A program made the translations under genes and the position numbers. This document shows positions 15,171 to 23,141 of a stretch of DNA of 30,689 nt, in pieces; positions within the stretch are counted from its first letter, which is position 1; every line of letters begins with the position of its first letter. Origin of the DNA: Candidatus Omnitrophota bacterium (lineage in GTDB: Bacteria; Omnitrophota; Gorgyraeia; Gygaellales; Profunditerraquicolaceae). The stretch covers positions 1 through 30,689 of the forward strand of contig JAUYDL010000004.1 of assembly GCA_030691865.1 (NCBI GenBank), in the 5' to 3' direction. The notes beneath the pieces are model-generated. The model was given only the letters and a program-made list of their open reading frames with translations, made no database searches and had not been told where the DNA came from.

Positions 15171-15241
15171 AACCGGAACCTTTCGGCTCCGGAGACCTTG
15201 TATCGAATTGATACAAGGTTGGTTGATCTAATCTTCTCTGC
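15162..15241 (-). ncRNA. Candidate ~80-nt small RNA convergent on the NYN gene
   Basis: Downstream of a minus-strand promoter, two hairpins follow each other. The first has perfect 10-base arms ACCTTGTATC/GATACAAGGT (15219-15195). The second is CCGGAGCC-GAAA-GGTTCCGG (15192-15173) with a GNRA loop, followed by TTTCATTTT, which resembles an intrinsic terminator. The 3' end would overlap the last codons and stop of the NYN gene in antisense. On the plus strand neither hairpin has a T-run, so they do not look like a NYN terminator. Confidence 0.45.
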
Positions 15242-15247
15242 AACTAA

Positions 15248-15276
15248 AGTATAACTTATTTTACATATAAAATCAA
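15248..15276 (-). promoter_or_regulatory. Putative promoter for the small RNA
   Basis: TATACT (15253-15248) is preceded at 17 bp by TTGATT (15276-15271). A better -35, TTGACA at 15285-15280, lies 26 bp away, too far for normal sigma-70 use. The surrounding CTTGACAA...GTTATACTTT pattern matches the promoters at 16411 and 24711, so this may be a promoter with a stretched spacer. Confidence 0.4.
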
Positions 15277-15285
15277 TGTTGTCAA

Positions 15286-15611
15286 GTGTTTTTTTACTAG
15301 TAAAACTACACCTAAAAGGGGCTAATTTTCCCCTATTTTGTCCTCCATTTGGTTCATCCCTACTTCTTACGGCCATACCGCAAATAATACCCCGACCGGC
15401 GCCGCTCCTTGCGATCCTTGGCGCCATGGGGCCGACTGAGTTGCTTTCCGGCGCCCCCCCCGAATCCTAGTTAGGATCCTTCCAGTGTCCAAAAAGTATC
15501 CACTCCTGCGCTACGGAGCCATAGGGAGCCATAAAGAAAAAATCTCTGCTTATCGACGGAGAAGCGCATATCAGCCTATCAATCATTGGGTTACGAAAAC
15601 AGCCCTTTTTC
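15286..15611. other. Non-coding stretch with a GC-rich patch
   Basis: No supportable gene is seen. Bases about 15390-15465 are much richer in G and C than the surroundings and contain GGCGCC repeats and a C-run. Short frames on both strands have no ribosome site and no recognisable product. The rest is ordinary AT-rich sequence. The base composition suggests a different origin from the flanking core genes. Confidence 0.5.
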
Positions 15612-15653
15612 GATTATGAGTCAACTGCTCTAACCAACTGAGCTATGGGCCCT
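15612..15653 (-). pseudogene. 5'-half fragment of the CAT-anticodon tRNA
   Basis: This stretch holds positions 1-41 of the tRNA at 12996-13069 without change (acceptor 5' strand, D-arm, anticodon arm through the loop). The 3' half is missing and unrelated sequence follows. It cannot make a functional tRNA. It is the tRNA part of direct-repeat copy 2. Confidence 0.9.
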
Positions 15654-15706
15654 AAAAATAATACTATATATTACTATTTTTAGGGATTTTTGGCAAGTTA
15701 AAACTT
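15612..15706. repeat. 95-bp direct repeat, copy 2
   Basis: This is the second copy of the repeat at 13029-13123, with 94 of 95 bases identical, including the 36-bp palindrome (15650-15685). It lies just downstream of the PemK toxin gene. The break in similarity falls directly 3' of the anticodon loop on one side and at ordinary intergenic sequence on the other. Confidence 0.85.
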
Positions 15707-15764
15707 TCAAATCTCCTTGAAAATATATTTAGGCGGGAAATTCGAGATTCGGGACGTTGTTTCT

Positions 15765-16124
15765 TTATATTAGCACTAAGCTGATCTTTAATGCTTTATT
15801 GATTTCTAACATTTTTTCGACTGAAATCGTGCCACGGAATCTATCTGCTGTAAATTCAGATTTATTTACTGTATAAATATGTCCGCAATGAACCACTGAA
15901 GGTTTGGTAAGCCCACCTTCCAAGGGCATAATCTTAACCCCTATTGGTAAATCAGCTACTTTTAAAGTCCCTGTGATAGGAACCACGATAATAAATCCAC
16001 TAAAACGATTTGCTTTGTCATTTTGAACAACCACGGCAGGGTGTTTATCTTGCATTTCTGAACCGTGCGACTGACTAAAGGGCAAGTTATAAACTTCTCC
16101 CCTTTTGGGATAGTTAATCTGCAT
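15765..16124 (-). CDS. PemK/MazF family toxin (endoribonuclease)
   Basis: MazF/PemK toxins are sequence-specific mRNA interferases with an SH3-like barrel. The 119-aa product has the family blocks RGEVYNLPF near the N-terminus, SEMQDKHPAVVVQND (about 23-37), IIVVPITGTLK, and VVHCGHIYTVNKSEF with the Cys and Ser/Thr pattern found near the active site. The start overlaps the upstream ribbon-helix-helix gene by 11 bp, as expected of a toxin-antitoxin pair. The cleavage motif cannot be read from sequence. Loss of some substrate residues is possible. Confidence 0.88.
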   Translation of the reverse strand: MQINYPKRGEVYNLPFSQSHGSEMQDKHPAVVVQNDKANRFSGFIIVVPITGTLKVADLPIGVKIMPLEGGLTKPSVVHCGHIYTVNKSEFTADRFRGTISVEKMLEINKALKISLVLI

Positions 16125-16368
16125 ATTCAGGTAGGTTTTTATAACTGTCGCTAAAATGGGCTAGCAGTTCTTTGTCAGTTCCTTCAATTTCTCTGTATGT
16201 TTTTTCTAATTTTCTGTCGCCAGGTTCAATAATTCTATCCAGATAGGTAAGAAGCGCAAACAGAAAAAGCTTGCTACGATTAATTCTTAGATGTATTCTT
16301 ACCTTTTCCAGTCTCTCAACTACTGATTTTGGAAGACTTACAGCAACTCTTTCCGCAAGACCATTCAT
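16114..16368 (-). CDS. Ribbon-helix-helix antitoxin
   Basis: The 84-aa product starts with a beta strand and two helices of the CopG/MetJ/Arc fold (RVAVSLPKSVVERLEKVRIHLRINRSKLFLFAL), which would bind DNA as a dimer. The acidic C-terminal tail (about residues 50-84) is the likely toxin-binding part. AGGAG is placed 6 bases before the ATG. It would neutralise the PemK product and repress the shared promoter, probably through the inverted repeat at 16393-16410. Confidence 0.85.
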   Translation of the reverse strand: MNGLAERVAVSLPKSVVERLEKVRIHLRINRSKLFLFALLTYLDRIIEPGDRKLEKTYREIEGTDKELLAHFSDSYKNLPEYAD

Positions 16369-16392
16369 GGTACTCTCCTAGCATTCTTATTC

Positions 16393-16438
16393 TTAATCTC
16401 TTCTGATTAAAGTATAACTCATTTCTGAAATTTGTCAA
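16393..16438 (-). promoter_or_regulatory. Promoter and candidate operator of the toxin-antitoxin operon
   Basis: TTGACA (16438-16433) and TATACT (16416-16411) are spaced 16 bp apart on the minus strand. Immediately downstream, TTAATC (16393-16398) and GATTAA (16405-16410) form an inverted repeat over the predicted start site, a natural place for a ribbon-helix-helix repressor to act. The leader to the antitoxin ATG is about 36 nt. Confidence 0.65.
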
Positions 16439-16477
16439 GAAAAATTTATGTAAGTTACTTAAATTAAGATAAACAGG

Positions 16478-19400
16478 TTACTTTTCCTTACTCACTACCT
16501 TAAGAAAGGCGCTGACAACACGGGGGTCAAATTGAGTTCCGGAAGATTTTTTGATTATATCTATAGCCGCACTCTTAGTAAATGCCTTATGGTAAGGCCG
16601 GTCACTAATCAGGGCTTGATATACATCGGCAATCGCAATAACCCTGGCACCCAATGGAATATCCTCCCCCTTTATTCCGCTAGGATAACCTTTACCATCC
16701 CAACGTTCATGATGATAGAAAATAAACGGAATGAGGTCATGTAGAAACTGAATCGGCCTGATAATATCTGCACCAATCTGGGGATGCTTTTTAATTTCTT
16801 CAAACTCCTTTTTATTAAGCCTGCCTTTTTTAAGCAAAATGCTTTCGCTGATACCAATCTTACCTAAATCATGCAGCATTGTCGCCTGCTTAATTAATTC
16901 TACATCTTCATTGGGTAAGTTTAATTCTTTGGCTACTCCGGTGGCAAAGTGCACCGTGTTTTCAACATGCTCGCCGGTATAATGATCTTTTAATTCCAGA
17001 GTTTTAGCAAAGGCAAAGATTGATTCACTTAAGCCCTGCTTTGACTGCCTATTTAGCTTGGTAATCGTATTCTTTAAAGTTTTTATCCCTACTACTTTAG
17101 AAATCTTCTCCATTCCTTTTCTAAATGGATTTTTTACATCTAGGGAAGAATAGGCGCGATTACCTCCGCCTTCCTTGGCCTTATTCAGCAGTACGTCAGC
17201 CAGGTTAACTAAATCCATTCCATTTTTTGCCTTATCCTCGGGAAAAGAAACCACTGAAAGGCTCATTTTTAATTTAACGCTATGTTTTTTGTTTCCAAAG
17301 TTAATAAAATTCAAGGAATCCAGCAACCTCTGTGCCAGATTAAAGGCGATATTACGGTTTAATCGGGGAGAAATAATGATAAACTCCTCACCGCTATAGC
17401 GGATAAGAATATCATAACGCCTCACCATGCGCTTAAGCTGTTTGGCTAGCTGCTTTAAAACTAAATCCCCAAAAACAATGCCATAAACATCATTGATCGA
17501 TTTAAAATAATCGATATCCAGCATGATTATTGCTAAATTTTGAGCGTACCTTCTGGCTTGATGGAATTCAACCTCAATGGCCTCCTGCAAATAACGATAG
17601 TTATATAACCCGGTATGCGCGTCAATAAGTGAAATGCTTTTTAATTTTTCATTGGTTTTAATCAGTTCACGATTCAGCTTGCTTTTCTCTAATTCCGAAG
17701 ATTTATAACGGTTTGTCTCCTGCAGGAGATCCAGCGTGCGCTCACCCACTAACTCCTCTAAATCATTACGATGACGGTTAAGCTCTTCATCAATCTTCTT
17801 TTTTTGGGTTATATCCACATTTACTTCGGCAACTAACCAATCGCCATTTTGATCCTGATAAGGTATGGTGGTAACCTGGATCGGCCGATTACCTTCTTTA
17901 ACTAAAACTTCTTCGCTGACTACGATTTTCTTTGTCTTGAACGCTTCCTCAATAGCGCAACTCGGGCAAACACTTTTACGATCCATAAAGTATTCATAAC
18001 ATTTTTTGCCCTTCCAATCCCCATAATTACGCGCCCACTCCGGATCTACATAGCGCACATTAAAATCTTTATCAATAATATCCAGCCCGGTTTTAGTTGC
18101 CCCCAGGGTAAACTCCAGCCGTTGATGCAAAATATTTGCCTTTTCCTCCGCCTCTTTTCTAGTGACAATTTCCAACTCTAATGATTTTGTACGCTGTTCG
18201 ACTAAAATCTCCAACTTTTCGCGGTAAACTTTGAGCTCATACTCATTTTCTTTATTTTCAGTAATGTCACGATTATTGACCCTGCGGCCAAGTAGATTAC
18301 CGTCTTTACTATAAACAGGAACACATATATGACTGACCCAACGTACCCGGCCGTTTCGATTAATTATGCGGAAATCCGTCTCTAACTTAGTGCAATTATT
18401 AACTGTTTCATTTATTTTCTTACGCAGAATTTCAATATCATCTGGATGCACGATCTTTTCAATTAAATCCGGATCATTCAAGAAATCATTTTTCGTATAT
18501 CCTGTAATACGTTCACACGACGGAGAAATATAAATTATCTTCTTATCCACGCCCTGCCAATATTCCCAGTCATAAGTAAAATCAGCTATAGTGCGGAATT
18601 TCTCTTCGCTAATCCGCAAGGCCTCTTGAGCGGCTTTTTGCTCAGTGATATCGCGCACATATTCAATCACCCCGATTAATTCTTTGCTTATTTCATCGAA
18701 TATCGGAAAACTGTAGAGATCAAAATAACCGACCACTTTTCTATCCTTATCTTCTTTCGGATTAATAAAGCACGCTGCTTTATGCGTCTTGAAAGTTTCT
18801 GCTACCGGACAAATATCGCAAGGCTTACTTCTTTGATGATAAGCCTGATAACATTTTTTCCCGATAAGAGGCATGCTATAGTCATACCAGATTTCCATTG
18901 TGGGATTAACCCGCAAGATATTCATTTTTGTATCTAATACACTTATACCATCTTGAATACTATTAAATACATTGTTAAGAAATCCTCCCAAACCTATCAG
19001 CTCTTTGTGGGTCTCCTGAACAAGGCGTATCTCTTTACGCAATGATTCATTAACGCTAGCCAACTCCGTAGTCCTAACTTTAACCCTAAGCTCAAGCTCC
19101 GCGCGGATCTCCTTTAGCCTTTCGGTCTCACTCTTATGCAGGGTAACATTTCTGGCGATTCCGGTTGTGCCGATCACCTTGCCTTGATCATCAAAAAAAG
19201 GAGTCTTAATCGTTTCAACCCACTGTTCACCGGTATCTTGGGATGCTAATCTCTCTTGAACACATCTACGTTTTTTACTATGGATTACTTCTTGGTCATC
19301 AGCACGATAACTTAAAGCTAACTCTTTTGGCCAAATATCCAGATCAGTCTTGCCGATAATTTCCTCAACCTTAAAACCACAAGCCTTAGCAAAGGGTTCA

Positions 19401-19540
19401 TTAACCGCAATATATCTGCCTTGGACATCTTTGAGCCAGGCAATATCCGGAATATTATCCAGAATAGCCTTCTGCTGAAACTCTACTTTACGCAACTTGG
19501 CCAGTGTAATTGCAAAGTTATTTTGTTTGGAATCTTCCAT
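16478..19540 (-). CDS. Multi-PAS sensor with GGDEF and HD-GYP domains
   Basis: This 1020-aa soluble sensor would make and/or break cyclic dinucleotides. PAS domains lie at about 22-135, 185-300, 312-430 and 472-580, separated by coiled-coil linkers (about 135-180, 430-470, 580-635). The GGDEF domain (about 636-800) has SGEEF at 716-720, with Ser replacing the first Gly, a change compatible with activity in some proteins. The HD-GYP domain (about 838-1015) keeps HD (890-891), K894, HHERWDGKGYP (943-953) and IADVYQAL. The second and fourth PAS domains carry Cys clusters (C230, C241, C244; C514, C525, C528) that could bind metal. There is no membrane segment. It stands alone between the terminator of rpoD and the toxin-antitoxin operon. 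Confidence 0.93.
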   Translation of the reverse strand: MEDSKQNNFAITLAKLRKVEFQQKAILDNIPDIAWLKDVQGRYIAVNEPFAKACGFKVEEIIGKTDLDIWPKELALSYRADDQEVIHSKKRRCVQERLASQDTGEQWVETIKTPFFDDQGKVIGTTGIARNVTLHKSETERLKEIRAELELRVKVRTTELASVNESLRKEIRLVQETHKELIGLGGFLNNVFNSIQDGISVLDTKMNILRVNPTMEIWYDYSMPLIGKKCYQAYHQRSKPCDICPVAETFKTHKAACFINPKEDKDRKVVGYFDLYSFPIFDEISKELIGVIEYVRDITEQKAAQEALRISEEKFRTIADFTYDWEYWQGVDKKIIYISPSCERITGYTKNDFLNDPDLIEKIVHPDDIEILRKKINETVNNCTKLETDFRIINRNGRVRWVSHICVPVYSKDGNLLGRRVNNRDITENKENEYELKVYREKLEILVEQRTKSLELEIVTRKEAEEKANILHQRLEFTLGATKTGLDIIDKDFNVRYVDPEWARNYGDWKGKKCYEYFMDRKSVCPSCAIEEAFKTKKIVVSEEVLVKEGNRPIQVTTIPYQDQNGDWLVAEVNVDITQKKKIDEELNRHRNDLEELVGERTLDLLQETNRYKSSELEKSKLNRELIKTNEKLKSISLIDAHTGLYNYRYLQEAIEVEFHQARRYAQNLAIIMLDIDYFKSINDVYGIVFGDLVLKQLAKQLKRMVRRYDILIRYSGEEFIIISPRLNRNIAFNLAQRLLDSLNFINFGNKKHSVKLKMSLSVVSFPEDKAKNGMDLVNLADVLLNKAKEGGGNRAYSSLDVKNPFRKGMEKISKVVGIKTLKNTITKLNRQSKQGLSESIFAFAKTLELKDHYTGEHVENTVHFATGVAKELNLPNEDVELIKQATMLHDLGKIGISESILLKKGRLNKKEFEEIKKHPQIGADIIRPIQFLHDLIPFIFYHHERWDGKGYPSGIKGEDIPLGARVIAIADVYQALISDRPYHKAFTKSAAIDIIKKSSGTQFDPRVVSAFLKVVSKEK

Positions 19541-19578
19541 ATTTAGTTATTAGTTGTCAGTTTTTAGTTAATGGAACC

Positions 19579-19731
19579 CCACGCCTTTACAGGTGTGGTA
19601 CCTTTATCTACCCGCCTATGCTAAAGCTTCGGCGGGTCCGCCTTCAATACTATTTAGTGACATCCGCCGTAGCGCTGCCTCTTCGCATTCATCCATGGGT
19701 TTACACCCTGGTTTTTGCGCGAAGGCGGATG
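19579..19731. repeat. Cluster of inverted repeats in the rpoD-sensor gap
   Basis: Three hairpins lie in a row. CCACGCCT/AGGTGTGG (19579-19598) has a 4-base loop and one wobble pair. ACCCGCC/GGCGGGT (19610-19637) has a nested GCT/AGC. CATCCGCC/GGCGGATG (19661-19668 and 19724-19731) encloses a GGGT/ACCC hairpin. There is no ORF with a ribosome site. The compound CCGCC/GGCGG arms suggest remnants of small palindromic mobile elements. Confidence 0.6.
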
Positions 19732-19734
19732 AAT

Positions 19735-19762
19735 AAAAAACAGCTTCCGAGGAAAGAAGCTG
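19735..19762 (-). terminator. Intrinsic terminator of the dnaG-rpoD operon
   Basis: On the minus strand CAGCTTC (19762-19756), an 8-base loop and GAAGCTG (19747-19741) are followed directly by six T residues (19740-19735). It lies about 50 nt after the rpoD stop. Confidence 0.88.
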
Positions 19763-19810
19763 CTTAGACTTATTTTTAAACAAGTCATCTAAAACCCCTT
19801 AGGTTATATT

Positions 19811-21370
19811 CTAATACTCTCTCTGGTGCGCCAAAGTCATATCCATAAAAGTGCGCAAGCGCCGCGAACGCGAAGGATGCCTAAGTTTTTTTAAAGCCTT
19901 AGCCTCAATCTGCCTGACTCTTTCGCGGGTGACCTTAAAGACATTACCTACCTCTTCTAAGGTACGCGCAGAACCATCATGGATGCCAAAACGTAAAACC
20001 AAAATCTTTTTCTCTCTTTCGGTTAAGGTACCTAAAGCAGAATTCATTTCATCTTTTAACATTGAACGCACGGTTTCATTTGCCGGGGAAACAGCTTTTT
20101 TATCCTGGATAAAATCCCCGAAGTGCGTATCCCCTTCATCGCCGATAGGCATCTGCAATGAAATAGGTTCCTGGGCAATCTTTAATATGGATTTTATCTT
20201 GCCCTGCGGAAAACGCATTTTAACTGCGATCTCTTCAGGGGTAGGCTCCCGGCCATTTTTCTGGACAAAAACCCTGGAAAAACGAATTATCTTGTTGATC
20301 GTTTCAGTCATATGCACGGGTATTCTGATCGTGCGCGCCTGATCCGCAATGGAACGGGTAATCGCCTGGCGGATCCACCAAGTTGCATAAGTTGAGAATT
20401 TATAGCCGCGCTTATATTCGAATTTTTCTACAGCCCGCATCAGGCCGATATTGCCCTCCTGGATTAAATCCAGAAAAGAAAGCCCGCGATTAGTATATTT
20501 TTTGGCAATACTCACCACCAGGCGCAGATTTGCTTCGACTAATTTCTTTTTCGTGCGGCTAAACTTAAGATGAGCGGACTTAACCAGCTTCATCTGCTCT
20601 TTAATTTTGCTATATGGCTGCGCCAGTATTTTAAGTATTTGGCGACTGCGCAGATTAGCTCTCTTGTTTAAACGTTTGATGTGCTCTAACTCCCGCAGTA
20701 AAAGATTTAACTTACGTACCGCCGCCTCAATTACCGAAGTGGTAAAATTAAGCTGTAAAATTAAATTTATCGCATTGCTGTCACTACGCGTCTGTTTAAT
20801 TTTAACTAAAAGGCGCTTAAATCTACCGATAGCGCTGCTTTTCTTTATCCGAATATCTTCTTTGACTACCTCCTCCATATTAATTTTATCTTCTAAGATA
20901 TTAGCGGCGACCACTAAAACTTCGTTCCTGGCGAATTTAGTTACTAAACTTGCGCGTTTAAACTTATCTTCGGCATCTTCGATCTTCTTAGCTAACTCAA
21001 TTTCATTTTCACGGCTGAGTAGAGAAATCGAACCCATCTGCTTCAAATACATCTTTACCGGGTCGTCTAAGGGCATAAAACGCTCTTCGCTTTTGAGTTG
21101 TTCGGTGAGCAATTCCTCACGCTGCTGTACTAAATTTTGCTTATCCTGTTGGGCTACCCTGTTTGCCGATAAACCCGCGTCAGCTTCACCCTCAACCACC
21201 TGAATATCTTCGTTACCCAGTAATTCAAAAAGATGATCAATGGCTACAGTGCTGGAAAGATCTTCAGGTAATAAATCATTGACTTCATCATAGGTAAGGA
21301 AACCCTTCTGCTTGCCCAGGGCAATCAACTTTTCCATATCCTTAGTGGGCTGCTGTTGTTTCTTCTTCAT
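19811..21370 (-). CDS. rpoD: RNA polymerase primary sigma factor RpoD
   Basis: This is the housekeeping sigma-70. The 519-aa product shows region 1.1 (about 10-60, IALGKQKGFLTYDEVNDLLP), region 1.2 (PLDDPVKMYLKQMG, 100-113), a helical non-conserved spacer to about 270, and regions 2.1-2.4 (about 278-357, including YATWWIRQAITRSIADQARTIRIPVHM). Region 3 (about 358-415) and region 4 (about 437-506) follow, the latter with the helix-turn-helix TLEEVGNVFKVTRERVRQIEAKAL. It starts 2 nt after the dnaG stop and ends at a terminator. The TTGACA/TATACT motifs seen elsewhere in the window fit its expected specificity. Confidence 0.98.
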   Translation of the reverse strand: MKKKQQQPTKDMEKLIALGKQKGFLTYDEVNDLLPEDLSSTVAIDHLFELLGNEDIQVVEGEADAGLSANRVAQQDKQNLVQQREELLTEQLKSEERFMPLDDPVKMYLKQMGSISLLSRENEIELAKKIEDAEDKFKRASLVTKFARNEVLVVAANILEDKINMEEVVKEDIRIKKSSAIGRFKRLLVKIKQTRSDSNAINLILQLNFTTSVIEAAVRKLNLLLRELEHIKRLNKRANLRSRQILKILAQPYSKIKEQMKLVKSAHLKFSRTKKKLVEANLRLVVSIAKKYTNRGLSFLDLIQEGNIGLMRAVEKFEYKRGYKFSTYATWWIRQAITRSIADQARTIRIPVHMTETINKIIRFSRVFVQKNGREPTPEEIAVKMRFPQGKIKSILKIAQEPISLQMPIGDEGDTHFGDFIQDKKAVSPANETVRSMLKDEMNSALGTLTEREKKILVLRFGIHDGSARTLEEVGNVFKVTRERVRQIEAKALKKLRHPSRSRRLRTFMDMTLAHQREY

Positions 21371-21372
21371 GC

Positions 21373-23139
21373 TTAATCGCCTTTCTTTATAAGATTATGA
21401 AATTCTTGAATAAGACTGTTTAACTTTCCCTCATCCCCCAAAGATTGGGCGCTTTTAATCTGCATGTGCAGATGTTCGCGCCGGGATTTTAAACTTTGGA
21501 TCTTAATACGCGCTATACAATCATTAACCGCCTTTTCTCTTGTCTGCTCCGTAAGGGCCGGCATAAACATAGTTTCACAAACCAATTGGCTGGCATCATC
21601 TTCGCTAAAATAATTCATCAGTACGCTTGGCTCGATATTTTTACCCTGGCCAACCAAATCCTGCATTACGGAAACAATTTTAGCAGTGCGCGCATCCGCA
21701 AAATCAGAAGGCGAAAGCTCGCGCATAATTTTTTCAATCAACTCCTTTTCCTCAAGCATGAATTTAATCAAAAGCTTCTCCGCCGGATTAATCTGGGGAT
21801 TCTTTCTTGGAAAAGAAACTGGCTGCCCGCCAGGGGTAGAGACAGCAGGTTTTAATTTTCCCAGCTCCTCAAGAATATATTGCTCTGGTATGCACATCGC
21901 CTCAGACAATCTTTTAGCATACTCCCCCCTGAGGATAGCATTGTCAAACTTATTGATAGTTAAGAGCATCTCGGAGGCAATTTTGGTTTTACCATGTGCA
22001 TCTTTTATATCATGACGGCTCTTTAGAACATCCAGCTTATAATCAAAAAAACTTGCCGCTTTTTCAACCTTGGCTTTTAGCGCATTAATTCCCTCATTTC
22101 GCACCAATGCATCAGGATCCATTCCTTTAGGCAAGGGAACGACTTTTACGTTGATGCCCTCATCAATAAGTATATCTAAGCTCCTTAAGGTAGCTATTTC
22201 TCCAGCGGTATCACCGTCATAAATCATAACCACATTATGCGTATAACGCTTAAGCAGTTTAATCTGCTCCAAAGTAAGCGCGGTTCCCTGCGAAGCTACG
22301 ATATTTTTTAACCCTTCTTGATAAGGAATCATAAAGTCCAGATAACCTTCCACGATTACTGCGCTATCAGCATCCCGTATAAAATCCTTGGATAAATTAA
22401 AACCAAAAAGGTTCCTGCCTTTAGTATAAACCGGCGTCTCCGGAGAATTAATATATTTAGGTAAACTGTTATCCATTACCCTGGCGCCAAATCCGATCAC
22501 ACGGCTGCGCATATCAAAAACAGGAAAAATAATACGATTACGGAAACGGTCGTAATAACCGCCTGAATCCTTGGGTAAAACCAAACCCGCTTGCTCCAGG
22601 AGCGCCAGGCTGACATTTGCGCTTCTTAAGAAATTAATTAGATTATCCCAGCCAGAAGTAGCTAACCCTAAACGAAACTCTTTTATCGTCGCAAGTTTAA
22701 TCCCTCTGTTGGACAGATAATTTATCGCCAGGCTTGCACTGCCGGTATGCAGGTTATTTTCATAAAAACTTACTGCCATCTCATTAACTTTATACAACTG
22801 ACTGCTTAAACTCGCTGCCCTGGCTAACTCCGGCTTATCCTGATCTGGCAGGCTAACCCCGCACTTTTTAGCCAACATTTCAACCGCCTCGGGAAATTCC
22901 ATCCGTTCATGGCGCATAAGAAATTTAAAAGCATTGCCTGACTCTCCGCAGCCAAAGCAATGGTAAATCTGACGCTCCGGGGAAACCATAAAAGAAGCAG
23001 TCTTTTCATGATGAAAAGGACAGTTAGTCTTAAAGTTCGCCCCAGCCTTCTTTAGCGGAATATAGCCGGAGATAATCTCAACGATATCTACCCGGCCAAG
23101 GATATCTTCTAATAAGTTTTCAGGAATATGGCCAGCCAT
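21373..23139 (-). CDS. dnaG: DNA primase DnaG
   Basis: DnaG makes RNA primers at the replication fork. The 588-aa product has the N-terminal CHC2 zinc finger (C40, H43, C61, C64), the RNA-polymerase domain with YDRFRNRIIFPVFD and FGARVMD, and the Toprim core with EGYLD (264-268) and YDGDTAG (307-313). A helical C-terminal part would contact the DnaB helicase. Its start is 3 nt from the stop of the upstream nif3-like gene, and dnaG-rpoD is a widely conserved pair. Confidence 0.98.
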   Translation of the reverse strand: MAGHIPENLLEDILGRVDIVEIISGYIPLKKAGANFKTNCPFHHEKTASFMVSPERQIYHCFGCGESGNAFKFLMRHERMEFPEAVEMLAKKCGVSLPDQDKPELARAASLSSQLYKVNEMAVSFYENNLHTGSASLAINYLSNRGIKLATIKEFRLGLATSGWDNLINFLRSANVSLALLEQAGLVLPKDSGGYYDRFRNRIIFPVFDMRSRVIGFGARVMDNSLPKYINSPETPVYTKGRNLFGFNLSKDFIRDADSAVIVEGYLDFMIPYQEGLKNIVASQGTALTLEQIKLLKRYTHNVVMIYDGDTAGEIATLRSLDILIDEGINVKVVPLPKGMDPDALVRNEGINALKAKVEKAASFFDYKLDVLKSRHDIKDAHGKTKIASEMLLTINKFDNAILRGEYAKRLSEAMCIPEQYILEELGKLKPAVSTPGGQPVSFPRKNPQINPAEKLLIKFMLEEKELIEKIMRELSPSDFADARTAKIVSVMQDLVGQGKNIEPSVLMNYFSEDDASQLVCETMFMPALTEQTREKAVNDCIARIKIQSLKSRREHLHMQIKSAQSLGDEGKLNSLIQEFHNLIKKGD

Positions 23140-23141
23140 TT

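Noticed and set aside
15116..15427. A 103-codon minus-strand frame next to the NYN gene
   Set aside because: It crosses the predicted small RNA and the NYN 3' end, has no ribosome site, and the product is of low-complexity, unrecognised composition.
13029..15706. A complete integrative element
   Set aside because: No integrase, transposase or replication gene is present between the repeats, so only attachment-like repeats can be claimed.
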